From Phycisphaerales bacterium (lineage in GTDB: Bacteria > Planctomycetota > Phycisphaerae > Sedimentisphaerales > Anaerohalosphaeraceae), in assembly GCA_011053245.1 (NCBI GenBank), contig DRGS01000009.1, positions 1-11,855 on the forward strand: a stretch of DNA of 11,855 nt, written 5' to 3'. Below are positions 1 through 7,381 of the stretch, piece by piece. How positions within the stretch are numbered: position 1 is the first letter of the stretch; each line of letters begins with the position of its first letter. The translations under genes and the position numbers were made by a program. Below the pieces are notes generated by a model. That model saw only the letters and a list, made by a program, of their open reading frames with translations. It had not been told where the DNA came from and did no database searches.

Positions 1-487
1 CCAGAAGGGTTTGAATTACACCGAGGATATCAGTGGCGTTCAAATCCGTACTTGTGCCGGTGGTACCGTTCGAGCAGGTTGTCTGACTGGCATTGGCTGC
101 GAAATAATCCCTGGTTAGATTATCGAAGGTTTCACCCATCTGCTCGCCCTGAACCTCGGTGGTTTCAGTAATAATCGGGTCTTGGTTCACCAGATTCACA
201 ATGTCAGTCAGGTGTACGTAATCACCATATTGCTGCACCCGGGCCTCAAGATCGTTTTTACCGAGTTGCTGACCTGCGGGAGTGACACCTTCGGACAAGG
301 GGGCGGTGGCCACAGTCAAAGCAGAGTATCTGCGCCACTTGATACTATCACTTTCACCCTTAGGCAGAGTTTTTACATCTGCGAACTTGAGGTGATGAAA
401 CATAGGTACCGCCCGTTCCAACAGAAGCCTGTCGTAAAACGGACTGGTACCCGGATCAATTTGAGTCGTGGTTGTTATGTTAGCCAT
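1..487 (-). CDS. Major capsid protein, N4-gp56 family (C-terminus cut by window edge)
   Basis: This is the start of the phage major head protein, which forms the icosahedral shell. Read from ATG at 487, the visible 162 residues follow the N4-gp56 capsid pattern: an N-terminal DRLLLERAVP segment, then WRRYSAL, then LSEGVTPAGQ, then QYGDYVHLTD and a TRDYFAA helix. I recognise this order from the family; it was not searched. The family is normally about 300-400 residues, so roughly half is outside the window. A strong ribosome site (AAAGGAG, 496-502) sits 8 bases before the ATG. The gene lies 34 bases after the putative scaffold gene, the usual scaffold-then-capsid order. Confidence 0.88.
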   Translation of the reverse strand, partial: MANITTTTQIDPGTSPFYDRLLLERAVPMFHHLKFADVKTLPKGESDSIKWRRYSALTVATAPLSEGVTPAGQQLGKNDLEARVQQYGDYVHLTDIVNLVNQDPIITETTEVQGEQMGETFDNLTRDYFAANASQTTCSNGTTGTSTDLNATDILGVIQTLL

Positions 488-521
488 TAGCTAAACTCCT
501 TTCTGGATTGTTTTTGCCCTG

Positions 522-1241
522 CTAACCTCCAGCTTTCGCTTTTGCAACAGATACCTCGAACTCATCCTTAGTCATCTTGCCATATTTTTCCGCTGGAACA
601 AGTCCACCTCGACCACCTCCAATAGCACTAGGAGAAGCAATAGAGGGCTCTGGTTTCTTTTCGGCTTTGGCTTTTGCCTTTTCGGCAGCAGCAGCGGCCT
701 TGCCCAAAGTGTAGAGATAGTGCATAGGCTGCGGATGAGTAGAAATCTGTGCTGCGGTTGCAGGGTTGTCTATAAGATACTGAGTCAATGCAGGGGCCAT
801 TTTCTGTTGAGTCCCGACAATATCCTTGAAATCAGGATTGGAAATCTGGAATTGCTGATTGGCAATCGCTTGGGTGAATTGCTGGTACATTTGCCCGAAC
901 GCAGCGTTCACCTGATCCTTACTCAGAAATTCCTCAGCGGGAACATTCGACCCCAAATAATCCGGGCCCTCGTTTGTTTTGGAAGTTGCCTGCCGTTGCT
1001 GACCTGCCGGAGCAGCAGGATTGGCCTGATAAATTGCAAGTTGCTGCTGGAGCAGATCGTTTTGCAATTTCAGTTCCTCGCGCTGACCGATAACTTGATC
1101 CAAACGTTCTTTAGGAATCGTTTCCTTCGATCCTAAATCTTGGGATACCTGCTCGGTTTGTTCGACAGTTTCTTCCTGGGACTCGGTTGTTTGATCCACG
1201 GCGGCTGGATCAACTTCGGTTACGCCCGTTTCTTCAGCCAT
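522..1241 (-). CDS. Putative head scaffolding protein
   Basis: The 239-residue product is probably the internal scaffold that guides procapsid assembly and is then lost. No catalytic motif is visible. The first 40 residues are very rich in Glu, Gln, Thr and Val, followed by a Lys/Glu/Leu/Gln stretch (about 43-70) able to form a coiled coil. A Gln-rich middle and an Ala/Lys-rich helix (about 180-197) come next, and a short basic C-terminus (KMTKDEFEVSVAKAKAGG) could contact the coat. Its place directly before the capsid gene and its composition fit phage scaffolds. Start ATG 1241 has AAAGGAG 6 bases upstream. The assignment rests on position and composition, not on a recognised domain. Confidence 0.7.
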   Translation of the reverse strand: MAEETGVTEVDPAAVDQTTESQEETVEQTEQVSQDLGSKETIPKERLDQVIGQREELKLQNDLLQQQLAIYQANPAAPAGQQRQATSKTNEGPDYLGSNVPAEEFLSKDQVNAAFGQMYQQFTQAIANQQFQISNPDFKDIVGTQQKMAPALTQYLIDNPATAAQISTHPQPMHYLYTLGKAAAAAEKAKAKAEKKPEPSIASPSAIGGGRGGLVPAEKYGKMTKDEFEVSVAKAKAGG

Positions 1242-1338
1242 TAGAGGCTCCTTTGCGTTTGGCAGATTACGAGCCGACGAAGCCCGGTGTTGCGGATGGC
1301 GAATTCCGCTTACGCCGCGTCTATGCTGCCTTTGACAT

Positions 1339-1635
1339 TTATAAACGCTTAGTCTTCAGACTAAGCTGAGTTAGAACTCCTTCGGGTGGAATAGTACCTT
1401 CGATGCTTTTCGTGCCAGGTGGAGCATATTTCCAGCCGACACTAATTTGGCTATTGTCATGAATCAAAGGATCGCATCCAGGTTTTCGGTGGATAATCGT
1501 GACGTGTTGTCTGCGTTCAGTTGGAATACATAGTTCCATGTGATCCAGGACGGCTAAAATACTCTGTCTGAGTTGATCCGTACTTTCGCACCAAACCCAA
1601 TAACCCCACTGTTCTTCAAAATCCATGTTATCCAT
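1339..1635 (-). CDS. Unknown 98-aa head-operon protein
   Basis: I do not recognise the product. It is a soluble 98-residue protein with no signal peptide or membrane segment. It has a Trp-rich N-terminus (EEQWGYWVWCE), a predicted helix (about 18-35), and a later part rich in Gly and Pro (VGWKYAPPGT). Start ATG 1635 is preceded by AGGAG at 9 bases. A second in-frame ATG lies at 1626. It overlaps the stop of the preceding gene by 8 bases, which suggests translational coupling. Its place between portal and scaffold suggests a head-related accessory role, but nothing in the sequence proves that. Confidence 0.65.
   Translation of the reverse strand: MDNMDFEEQWGYWVWCESTDQLRQSILAVLDHMELCIPTERRQHVTIIHRKPGCDPLIHDNSQISVGWKYAPPGTKSIEGTIPPEGVLTQLSLKTKRL
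1347..1366 (-). terminator. Perfect hairpin at the end of the 98-aa gene, possible weak terminator
   Basis: GCTTAGTCTGAAGACTAAGC forms an 8-bp stem with a TGAA loop, or 9 bp with a 2-base loop. It overlaps the last codons of the gene ending at 1339 and is followed on the minus strand by GTTTATAAAT. The T run is short, so it may instead be an RNA-processing or stability hairpin that separates the small genes from the scaffold and capsid genes. The bases from 1242 to 1338 hold no gene, only weaker inverted repeats. Confidence 0.4.
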
Positions 1636-2056
1636 AAGCTATTACTCCTGAATTCTTGGCGGATCGGAATACGCTTTCGTATTCTGAATCCTGTTCCATT
1701 TCAATACCTGGAGGACGCGGGGCGTCCATCGGCAGGTTCCATAGTAAATCCAACTTGCCCCGTTTATTGTCCACCTCGAAACAGAGAGTTCCAACCAGTA
1801 CATGGGTAGGTTTTACGGGCATGATAATAAGATTGGTTCTCAATACATTCTCCGGCTTTACCTTGAAGGTTTCCGGATGGATATGCTGACGATTCGTTGG
1901 GGTCGAGGGCATAGGACCTTTATCCCAACTGCTATGGACGAGTATCCAGTAGATTTCGCTATGTTTACTCATCCGATTGATTATGGTGCGCAAGGTAATC
2001 ACCATATCCTTGCCAACCTGTTCGCGTAATTCACCAATTTCAACTAAGTTGGTCAT
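1628..2056 (-). CDS. Unknown 142-aa head-operon protein
   Basis: I do not recognise the product. The 142 residues look like a compact soluble alpha/beta protein: an N-terminal helix (about 4-30), alternating hydrophobic strands (IYWILVHSSW, then LRTNLIIMPV and HVLVGTLCFEV), and an acidic tail with EMEQDSEYESVF. Start ATG 2056 overlaps the previous stop as TAATG and has AAAGG about 8-9 bases upstream. It overlaps the next gene by 8 bases. The tight coupling on both sides supports a real gene in the head-assembly operon. Confidence 0.65.
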   Translation of the reverse strand: MTNLVEIGELREQVGKDMVITLRTIINRMSKHSEIYWILVHSSWDKGPMPSTPTNRQHIHPETFKVKPENVLRTNLIIMPVKPTHVLVGTLCFEVDNKRGKLDLLWNLPMDAPRPPGIEMEQDSEYESVFRSAKNSGVIAYG

Positions 2057-2358
2057 TAGTTGGAACCTTTTACATGTAGTAAAAGCAACTGCAAGGATCG
2101 TCGTTCGGCCGAGGCCACTTTATTGACTGTTATCTGTAATTGCCTGGCCTGTTCAGCCGCACGATAAGCAGGATTACCTCGATAGGTAAAATAAGTTCGC
2201 AGGATACGTTCAGTTCGGGGAGTCAGAGGGCTTCGTTTGGCTACACACCTATTGAGGTCTTCTATAGTAAGTTCGGCTAACGGATCGACCTCAACAGCTA
2301 CAACCGGTTCAGCAAGGGCCACATTCATTGAACGGTCGCCAAGTTTCTTTCTAGGCAT
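2056..2358 (-). CDS. Small helix-turn-helix-like protein, similar in pattern to sigma region 4
   Basis: The 100-residue product is basic at its N-terminus (MPRKK). Residues 44-94 follow the pattern of sigma-factor region 4 and related helix-turn-helix domains: PLTPRTERILRTYF, then a stretch where a two-helix unit would sit, then QITVNKVASAERRSLQLLL. This suggests DNA binding or a helical adaptor. It could also be a small head protein that resembles this fold by chance. I prefer ATG 2358 over the in-frame ATG 2364, because AAAGG lies 8 bases before 2358 but almost touches 2364. Its stop overlaps the next start as TAATG. Confidence 0.6.
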   Translation of the reverse strand: MPRKKLGDRSMNVALAEPVVAVEVDPLAELTIEDLNRCVAKRSPLTPRTERILRTYFTYRGNPAYRAAEQARQLQITVNKVASAERRSLQLLLLHVKGSN

Positions 2359-2403
2359 TTTCATATCCTTTCATTAGGCGTTACCAATCTGCAATTCCAT
2401 CGT

Positions 2404-2601
2404 CTAATTCCTTGAACCCACGGCACGTAAGAAACGTCGGTGGCGGGCCAGGTTTTTCTTTATTTCTTCGGCAGATATCTTCTTGCACATAATTATCCGA
2501 GTTGGAACACCACCAACTATGCCAACCCCAACTACGGTATAAACAATTCCGGCCGGGTTTCCCGCCAAAGGGGCAGGCCGTTGGGAAAAACATCTATTCA
2601 T
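2404..2601 (-). CDS. Unknown 65-aa basic protein with a glycine/valine-rich core
   Basis: I do not recognise this gene. From ATG 2601 the product has a Pro/Ala/Gly N-terminal part, a Gly/Val-rich hydrophobic stretch (about 18-38, GIVYTVVGVGIVGG) that may be one membrane segment or a beta structure, and a basic helical tail (AEEIKKNLARHRRFLRAV). AAAGG lies 9 bases before this ATG. An in-frame ATG at 2640 would overlap the end of the portal gene. A competing frame (2593 to 2381) has an unnatural Trp/Pro/Cys composition and is rejected. Confidence 0.55.
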   Translation of the reverse strand: MNRCFSQRPAPLAGNPAGIVYTVVGVGIVGGVPTRIIMCKKISAEEIKKNLARHRRFLRAVGSRN

Positions 2602-2629
2602 CTCCGTAGACCTTTCGTTCAAGATTGCA

Positions 2630-4573
2630 TTACCCGACATTCTGCGCTATTTGCGGGTCCTGCTGCGACTGATCATTACTGTCCTTGAGTGATCTGATCA
2701 TTTCAATTACCTTGCTTGCGTTATCGATTCCCAAACCTCTGATTTTCTCTACAGCTTCAAGCCACTCGGTAAATTCCTGGGCTTTCTCGCGGCCAGCTTC
2801 TTTATGTCGCTCCTCCGCTTGGGCGAGATCTTTTGCTATCTGACTTTGTTGGAGTTTGCGAAGCAATTCCCGATCTTCTTCCTGAGCGGTATTGGCCTGC
2901 TGACGCTGCCGCTCTGCTTCTTTTATTTCAGCCTGAAGTTCATCTCGCAATTGGATTGGAGCAGCTTTGATAATAGCTCCGAAGGGTATGGCTCCAGGTT
3001 GTCCGGCTTCGGCGGCCATCCGATAGAGGGCCTTGAGTTCCTCGTAATAAAGTTCTCGCTGTGAATCGGTGAGCAATCCTTCCTGCACGATACAATCGTA
3101 TTCCATAATATCCCTGGAGAAGAATTCAGGGGTGATTTGTTTGTTGATTATTCGCTCGATTTTCCGACGGGAGTAATTTTTCTGAATTATCCGAGCAACG
3201 AGTTTGCCAAGATGGCGCTTGGCCATTGATAGATTATCGAACCAGTCTTGTAAAGAAGTCAAACCGGCACCTTGGCGGAGTTTACTAAGCACCCCGGCAA
3301 TATCCTTATTCTCCGTACCCAATAATTCTTCATTGATGCCCGGTATTTCAACAATGAGCTTATCCAAAGTCGTATTCAACTGAAAAAGCCCTTGAGGGAT
3401 ATCACCCGGCGGTATTTTTTTGAGGGCATCCATTTTTCCGTCATGAACAAAGATGGCTTTGCCTTGAGCCGTTTGCATCAAACTGTCGCGATTGACCACA
3501 GCATTTTGTTCGGCAATCCAGCCGCTCATCATCTGTGATTCGATAATATTGAGTATTTGGGATAACCGTTTGTTGAACTCGATTTGGGGATCACGGAGTA
3601 TCCTGACAATACCCTGTAGTTTCAAGGCACTGTCATCTAGTTCCGGCCAATAACTGCCGAACATGGCGGTGTAATTATAATCATCGATACCCAGCGGATT
3701 CGGCCCTTTGTGCATCACCACCCCGTTGACCAGTACAACCAACTTACATTCGTCGACCCATCTATTTTCCAATTCGGCGTTAGCCATACGTTCCGGCTGA
3801 GTTTCTTTCATCCGTTTGAACAATTCCAGATCTTCAGTCCATTCCTGGTCAATTCCCAATTCGGGTATGACAATGAATTTAGTGCGTCTTTTCTCCTTGC
3901 GCCAAAACTGATCATAAGGCAACAGATTTTTGCCCATACGTTCGAGCATAAACGGATAATTCTGGTATCTGGTATCCTGATTCTCGTCGGGTAATTTTTC
4001 GATTTCACCGGCCCTGTCGGGCAAGAGCGATTTGATTTGATTGCGGGAAAGCATATCGCGGGTAGTGATATAACCACAGTCATTAAGATTTTTCTCGGTA
4101 GTACTCGGGTCGAGTAGAAATCTATTGTAGGGTATACGCCGGAAAGAAACATTTCCTCTGCTATCAAGATAAGTTTCAATCAAATTCACCCCACTTACCA
4201 AAGAACCCATCTCGAAGGCGTCGGAAATAACATTATATCCGTAACCGTCGTCCCGAGTCATAGTGTGCATGACCAAGGCAGTCATCCAGGAGGCTACTTG
4301 ATCGTCTTCCATGCCCGCAGGGCCTATTTTTATACTGAGTCGATGCCTGCGTTCGTATCCGGTGACTATTTTGACTACGCGGCGGATACGATTGAATACC
4401 AGGGCATTCCTGCGTTTATCCAAGAGGTAAGCCTTGAGATTGGCATCCCACTGATCATTCATGTAGAACTTGACATCTATTTCGGCCTCCGTGGCAAAAG
4501 GTGCCCAGGCGTCGAAGGCTTCGTCATAGGACTGTTCGAATAATTGTTTTACATCCGCATCTGATTCAGGCAT
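2630..4573 (-). CDS. Portal protein, P22-like family
   Basis: This encodes the dodecameric portal at one head vertex through which DNA is packed and ejected. The 647-residue length and layout fit P22-like portals. The N-terminal region has the DVKFYMNDQWDANLKAYL segment and FNRIRRVVKIVTGYERRHR, typical of this family. A middle part follows with RRIPYNRFLLDPSTTEKNL. A long, highly charged C-terminal coiled coil runs from about 545 to 630 (EIKEAERQRQQANTAQEED). Start ATG 4573 lies 9 bases after the terminase stop, and its AGGA site overlaps that stop codon. The terminase-portal order is standard. The family call comes from pattern recognition. Confidence 0.88.
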   Translation of the reverse strand: MPESDADVKQLFEQSYDEAFDAWAPFATEAEIDVKFYMNDQWDANLKAYLLDKRRNALVFNRIRRVVKIVTGYERRHRLSIKIGPAGMEDDQVASWMTALVMHTMTRDDGYGYNVISDAFEMGSLVSGVNLIETYLDSRGNVSFRRIPYNRFLLDPSTTEKNLNDCGYITTRDMLSRNQIKSLLPDRAGEIEKLPDENQDTRYQNYPFMLERMGKNLLPYDQFWRKEKRRTKFIVIPELGIDQEWTEDLELFKRMKETQPERMANAELENRWVDECKLVVLVNGVVMHKGPNPLGIDDYNYTAMFGSYWPELDDSALKLQGIVRILRDPQIEFNKRLSQILNIIESQMMSGWIAEQNAVVNRDSLMQTAQGKAIFVHDGKMDALKKIPPGDIPQGLFQLNTTLDKLIVEIPGINEELLGTENKDIAGVLSKLRQGAGLTSLQDWFDNLSMAKRHLGKLVARIIQKNYSRRKIERIINKQITPEFFSRDIMEYDCIVQEGLLTDSQRELYYEELKALYRMAAEAGQPGAIPFGAIIKAAPIQLRDELQAEIKEAERQRQQANTAQEEDRELLRKLQQSQIAKDLAQAEERHKEAGREKAQEFTEWLEAVEKIRGLGIDNASKVIEMIRSLKDSNDQSQQDPQIAQNVG

Positions 4574-4582
4574 ATTTTTATC

Positions 4583-5950
4583 CTAATATGCAGCAACGGG
4601 CGGCGCATTTCTTTCATACAACCGATCTACTTCGCGTTCGGTAAGCATCGAGCCACTGGTAATCATATCCTGGGCCCAGAGTCCGATTACGTAGCAATCG
4701 GCATCGTCGGGCGAGTGATCCAAACGTTTTTTGATATCTTTTTTCGATTCGACTAATATCCGACCGCGTCTAAAATCATATTTCGGAATACAGAGTTGGG
4801 TTTGCAGCTCAGGATACATACCGGGGCAGTAAACATCTCCCTTATCGAACATTTCACCGGCATCCCACCATGCTTCAGCTCGAAGATTATAGAATTTGAC
4901 GGAATCTTTAGCTTTAGCCGTAGCCGTAAAACCTATCACGCGGCGACCATAGTCACGAAGTTCATCGACTACCCCACCGCCGACCCCGGTTTCGTCTACA
5001 ATGCAGATACAGTTATCGTGCTCCCGGCTCATCTGGAGCATTTTCCCAGAGATTTTAGTGGTTTGCGATTTACCCCAGCAAACCCTCTCTTCCACATTGG
5101 TTCCATTCATCAGGAGAATAATGGCATCATCATCTCCGAAGCGGGCAGGATCGCATACGACCAGCCAACCGGAGTACACCGGCAGAGTATTTACAGATCG
5201 AACGATACTGCTGGAGGTGATTATTTGATCTTCGCCTTCAAAGGCATTCCAATCGCCGTCACGGTAGGCTGCCAGGAGTTTCGGCCGGTGCTTGAAGGCT
5301 TCTTCGAGTGCTTCGACGTATTTCTGCCCCGTCCATTTGTTATCGCCGGGTAATGCTCGAACAAAACGCCGTTTGGCGGATGGAAAGCTAACAAAATCAT
5401 TCTTGAGCCAGCATTGGGCGGGATTGGCGGTCAGCAAACCCTTGCCCGGCAAGTTAGTGTCGTTGATTACCAGGCGATGAAAACAGCAAGCCCGGAGCAT
5501 AGCCACTTCGTCTTTAGTAACTTCTTCAGCCTGATCGATAAAATACATACAATACTCCGCCGAATTGAATTTATGCAAAGATTCGACGCGGTCAAAGCCC
5601 CCGTAATCCAACTTAACCGTATCGGCTATGATTACCTCATGATCGTGCTCACGGATACGATACTGATCCGGAGGAATGAATTTTTTCCAGGTTTCAAGTG
5701 TCGTATTGGTAAAATCAACACTTTGTTTACGGCCCATCCAACCGATAGGCAGCGGGTACTTGCGCTTCTCCAAACCGAACTCTTCTATAACTTCCAGGCA
5801 TTTCAAAAAGAGCCAGAAACACCCGAAAACGCTTTTACCCCCGCCTTTCGCGCCGCCATATAGCACTTCATCGATAGCCGGGTCGGCCAGAAACTTATAA
5901 GCCTGGCTTTGCTTGGCGGAAAGTTCTATTTTCCATTCTGGGTCAGACAT
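4583..5950 (-). CDS. terL: Terminase large subunit (packaging ATPase and nuclease)
   Basis: The product drives ATP-dependent DNA packaging at the portal and cuts the concatemer. The Walker A loop GGAKGGGKS spans residues 32-40 and the Walker B strand CMYFIDQAEE spans 134-143, with D139 and E142/E143 as acidic residues. A coupling-type motif TANP lies at 174-177. The nuclease domain shows D267 in VVCDPARFGDDD, D319-E320 in IVDETGVGGG, and D415/D416/D418 in SPDDADC, the expected acidic triad. At 455 residues it is complete. Its start overlaps the small-subunit gene by 25 bases, and the portal gene follows 9 bases later. Confidence 0.95.
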   Translation of the reverse strand: MSDPEWKIELSAKQSQAYKFLADPAIDEVLYGGAKGGGKSVFGCFWLFLKCLEVIEEFGLEKRKYPLPIGWMGRKQSVDFTNTTLETWKKFIPPDQYRIREHDHEVIIADTVKLDYGGFDRVESLHKFNSAEYCMYFIDQAEEVTKDEVAMLRACCFHRLVINDTNLPGKGLLTANPAQCWLKNDFVSFPSAKRRFVRALPGDNKWTGQKYVEALEEAFKHRPKLLAAYRDGDWNAFEGEDQIITSSSIVRSVNTLPVYSGWLVVCDPARFGDDDAIILLMNGTNVEERVCWGKSQTTKISGKMLQMSREHDNCICIVDETGVGGGVVDELRDYGRRVIGFTATAKAKDSVKFYNLRAEAWWDAGEMFDKGDVYCPGMYPELQTQLCIPKYDFRRGRILVESKKDIKKRLDHSPDDADCYVIGLWAQDMITSGSMLTEREVDRLYERNAPPVAAY

Positions 5951-6522
5951 TTCACAGTACCTACAAGACGTTGATTGATTACCTGCTTTACTTCTGTTCC
6001 GGTTTTTTCGTCGATTACGTTTAGGATTATCTCTCTCGGTCCCAGGATTATTTCGCTACTCACATCGATTTTATCGGTAAACATACCTATGGTTTTGCCT
6101 AACAACTCCAGGCATCTCGTACTTTCAGTCAATTTCCCCGCCTCATAGGCATCAGCTTCGTTACGGCGTAATCGCAAGATTACTTCAGCGACTTTTACTT
6201 CGCAGTTTTTGGCGATGACGTTTAGTTTTCGTTTGATAGCCGCAACGATTTCCGGTTTTTTCATCATCAGGCAGCCAAATGAGGCGGCACTTGCTCGTTC
6301 TTGGATCCTGTTTTTGGGTTTGTTTTTCCGGATTCTACGAACAGACTTAACCCGCAAGGCAGCCTCAGTCGCATTGAAACAGGTTATATAATAATCGATA
6401 AATAATTTGTGTTGTAATTCCGTACCTACATTATGGCTGCCTTTTTCCGGGCATCTTCCCCACTTTTTGACTATAGCCTCTGTTTTATCCTTCGGAGTTA
6501 CTTGTTTTGGTTCTTGTTTCAT
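5926..6522 (-). CDS. terS: Terminase small subunit, with a basic insertion
   Basis: The small subunit recognises phage DNA and regulates the large subunit. Residues 37-57 (LQHKLFIDYYITCFNATEAA) match the N-terminal pattern of the Terminase_2 family. EAGKLTESTRCLELLGKTIGMF (about 127-148) is the typical C-terminal helix. Between them, where most relatives have a short RAGYS-type turn, there is a longer basic stretch (residues 57-77, with RRIRKNKPKNR) that may extend DNA binding. The start ATG overlaps the upstream lipoprotein stop as ATGA, and no strong ribosome site is seen, so translation is probably coupled. A 25-base overlap leads into the large subunit. Confidence 0.85.
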   Translation of the reverse strand: MKQEPKQVTPKDKTEAIVKKWGRCPEKGSHNVGTELQHKLFIDYYITCFNATEAALRVKSVRRIRKNKPKNRIQERASAASFGCLMMKKPEIVAAIKRKLNVIAKNCEVKVAEVILRLRRNEADAYEAGKLTESTRCLELLGKTIGMFTDKIDVSSEIILGPREIILNVIDEKTGTEVKQVINQRLVGTVKCLTQNGK

Positions 6523-6689
6523 TTGGTACTTTCTATTACCTGATCCATAAAACCCTGAGTTACCAGCCAGCCCTCGTAAGGTGCCAACTGATCTTTATCC
6601 AGCCACAGGGGATCTTCTACCGGCGAAACAACCAAACCCGGCCCGCAGCCGCTTACAGCAAACAACAATAAAATCAGGATTGTTCTCAT
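6519..6689 (-). CDS. Small lipoprotein, Rz1/spanin-like or envelope protein
   Basis: This 56-residue gene has a clear lipoprotein signal: M-R, then the hydrophobic run TILILLLFAVSGCG with lipobox VSGC and lipidated Cys at residue 15. The mature part is about 40 residues and contains APYEGWL (36-42), a motif I associate with small phage envelope or lysis proteins, though not with certainty. An outer-membrane spanin (Rz1 type) is the best guess, but Rz1 proteins are usually Pro-rich and this one is only mildly so. AGGG lies about 9 bases before the ATG. The stop overlaps the terminase small-subunit start as ATGA. Confidence 0.6.
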   Translation of the reverse strand: MRTILILLLFAVSGCGPGLVVSPVEDPLWLDKDQLAPYEGWLVTQGFMDQVIESTK

Positions 6690-6703
6690 ACTATTACCCT
6701 AGA

Positions 6704-6743
6704 CCAAAAAGAAGAGACGCGCCGGGGTTACCAACGCGCCTCT
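6704..6743 (-). terminator. Intrinsic terminator between the small-gene run and the packaging operon
   Basis: On the minus strand AGAGGCGCG pairs with CGCGTCTCT (6735-6743 with 6713-6721, one A-C mismatch, 13-base loop) and is followed by CTTCTTTTT. It lies 15 bases before the lipoprotein ATG, so it would stop transcripts from the genes at 6856-9043 just before the packaging genes. A second 6-bp inverted repeat (TGTAAC/GTTACA, 6743-6748 and 6761-6766) adjoins it. The region 6744-6855 holds no convincing gene. Confidence 0.6.
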
Positions 6744-6855
6744 GTAACAGGCATGTCATAGTTACAGTACTAAACGGAGATCAACCGTCTGTACCTGCTC
6801 TTTTTGGGTTCATGCTACAGGATTCTCCCTAGATACAACCATTTTGATACTCTTA

Positions 6856-7143
6856 TCATATTCGAACGTGCTCGCCAAACTTTTTCAATGCTTGGCTTTC
6901 AACCTCTTTTGCGGCGGACGCTTGCCAGCCCTTAAAAAATTCAGTCTTGTACCTTTCCATCAGATTATCGATAGTCGGTGGACGCCACTTCGGATTTATG
7001 TCCACTTCTCGCCTTTGCCAGGCGAGCTCACAAGCACTGAGTGGCTCAACCAGACCCAGGTATTCCGCATTGATTGAGTCGCAATTTATAGGACGACCTG
7101 CCCCCTTTCCAAGTACACAATGTGTCGGTGGCTCTGTATCCAT
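6856..7143 (-). CDS. Unknown protein with repeated MDTEPPT start
   Basis: The product is unknown: 95 residues from ATG 7143, or 105 from GTG 7173. It is soluble, with a short Cys-containing N-terminal part, a central segment with SACELAWQRREVDINPKWRP, and a C-terminal helix (FFKGWQASAAKEVESQALKK). I prefer ATG 7143. AAAAGGA lies a few bases upstream, and the same first seven codons (MDTEPPT) occur again in the gene at 7381-7902. The GTG start at 7173 also has an excellent AGGAGG site and would couple to the preceding stop, so it remains possible. Confidence 0.55.
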   Translation of the reverse strand: MDTEPPTHCVLGKGAGRPINCDSINAEYLGLVEPLSACELAWQRREVDINPKWRPPTIDNLMERYKTEFFKGWQASAAKEVESQALKKFGEHVRI

Positions 7144-7177
7144 CGTGTTCCTTTTCGTTTGACCACTAGGTGCCACA

Positions 7178-7381
7178 TCACTCCTCCTTTTTAGGTTGAA
7201 CAAGACCTTGATCTTCGAGGACTAATTTGTATTTACGCCCTATATACTCGAAGGTTATATCTCCAACGGGTTCCTCATCGGTAGTCTGGCCCGACCCATA
7301 GATTTCCACAGTATCGAGTTCGGCTAAACACGCTTCCAGGGTTGTACGTAACCTCAATAATACGAATCCAATCTCACTCAT
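7178..7381 (-). CDS. Unknown 67-aa acidic protein
   Basis: I do not recognise it. The 67 residues include an N-terminal helix (VLLRLRTTLEACLAEL), a likely beta part (DITFEYIGRKYKLVLED) and a charged tail (PKKEE). The start ATG overlaps the previous stop as TAATG and has AAGGAG 8 bases upstream, which strongly supports expression. It sits in the middle of the small-gene run. There is no signal peptide or membrane segment. Confidence 0.6.
   Translation of the reverse strand: MSEIGFVLLRLRTTLEACLAELDTVEIYGSGQTTDEEPVGDITFEYIGRKYKLVLEDQGLVQPKKEE

Noticed and set aside
2381..2593. A 70-codon minus-strand frame overlapping the gene at 2404-2601.
   Set aside because: Its Trp/Cys/Pro-rich composition is unnatural, and the alternative frame has the better ribosome site.
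6713..6790. A tRNA-like set of stems on the minus strand near the terminator.
   Set aside because: There is no T-arm consensus (GTTCRA) and no acceptor stem of the right length; a hairpin terminator explains it better.
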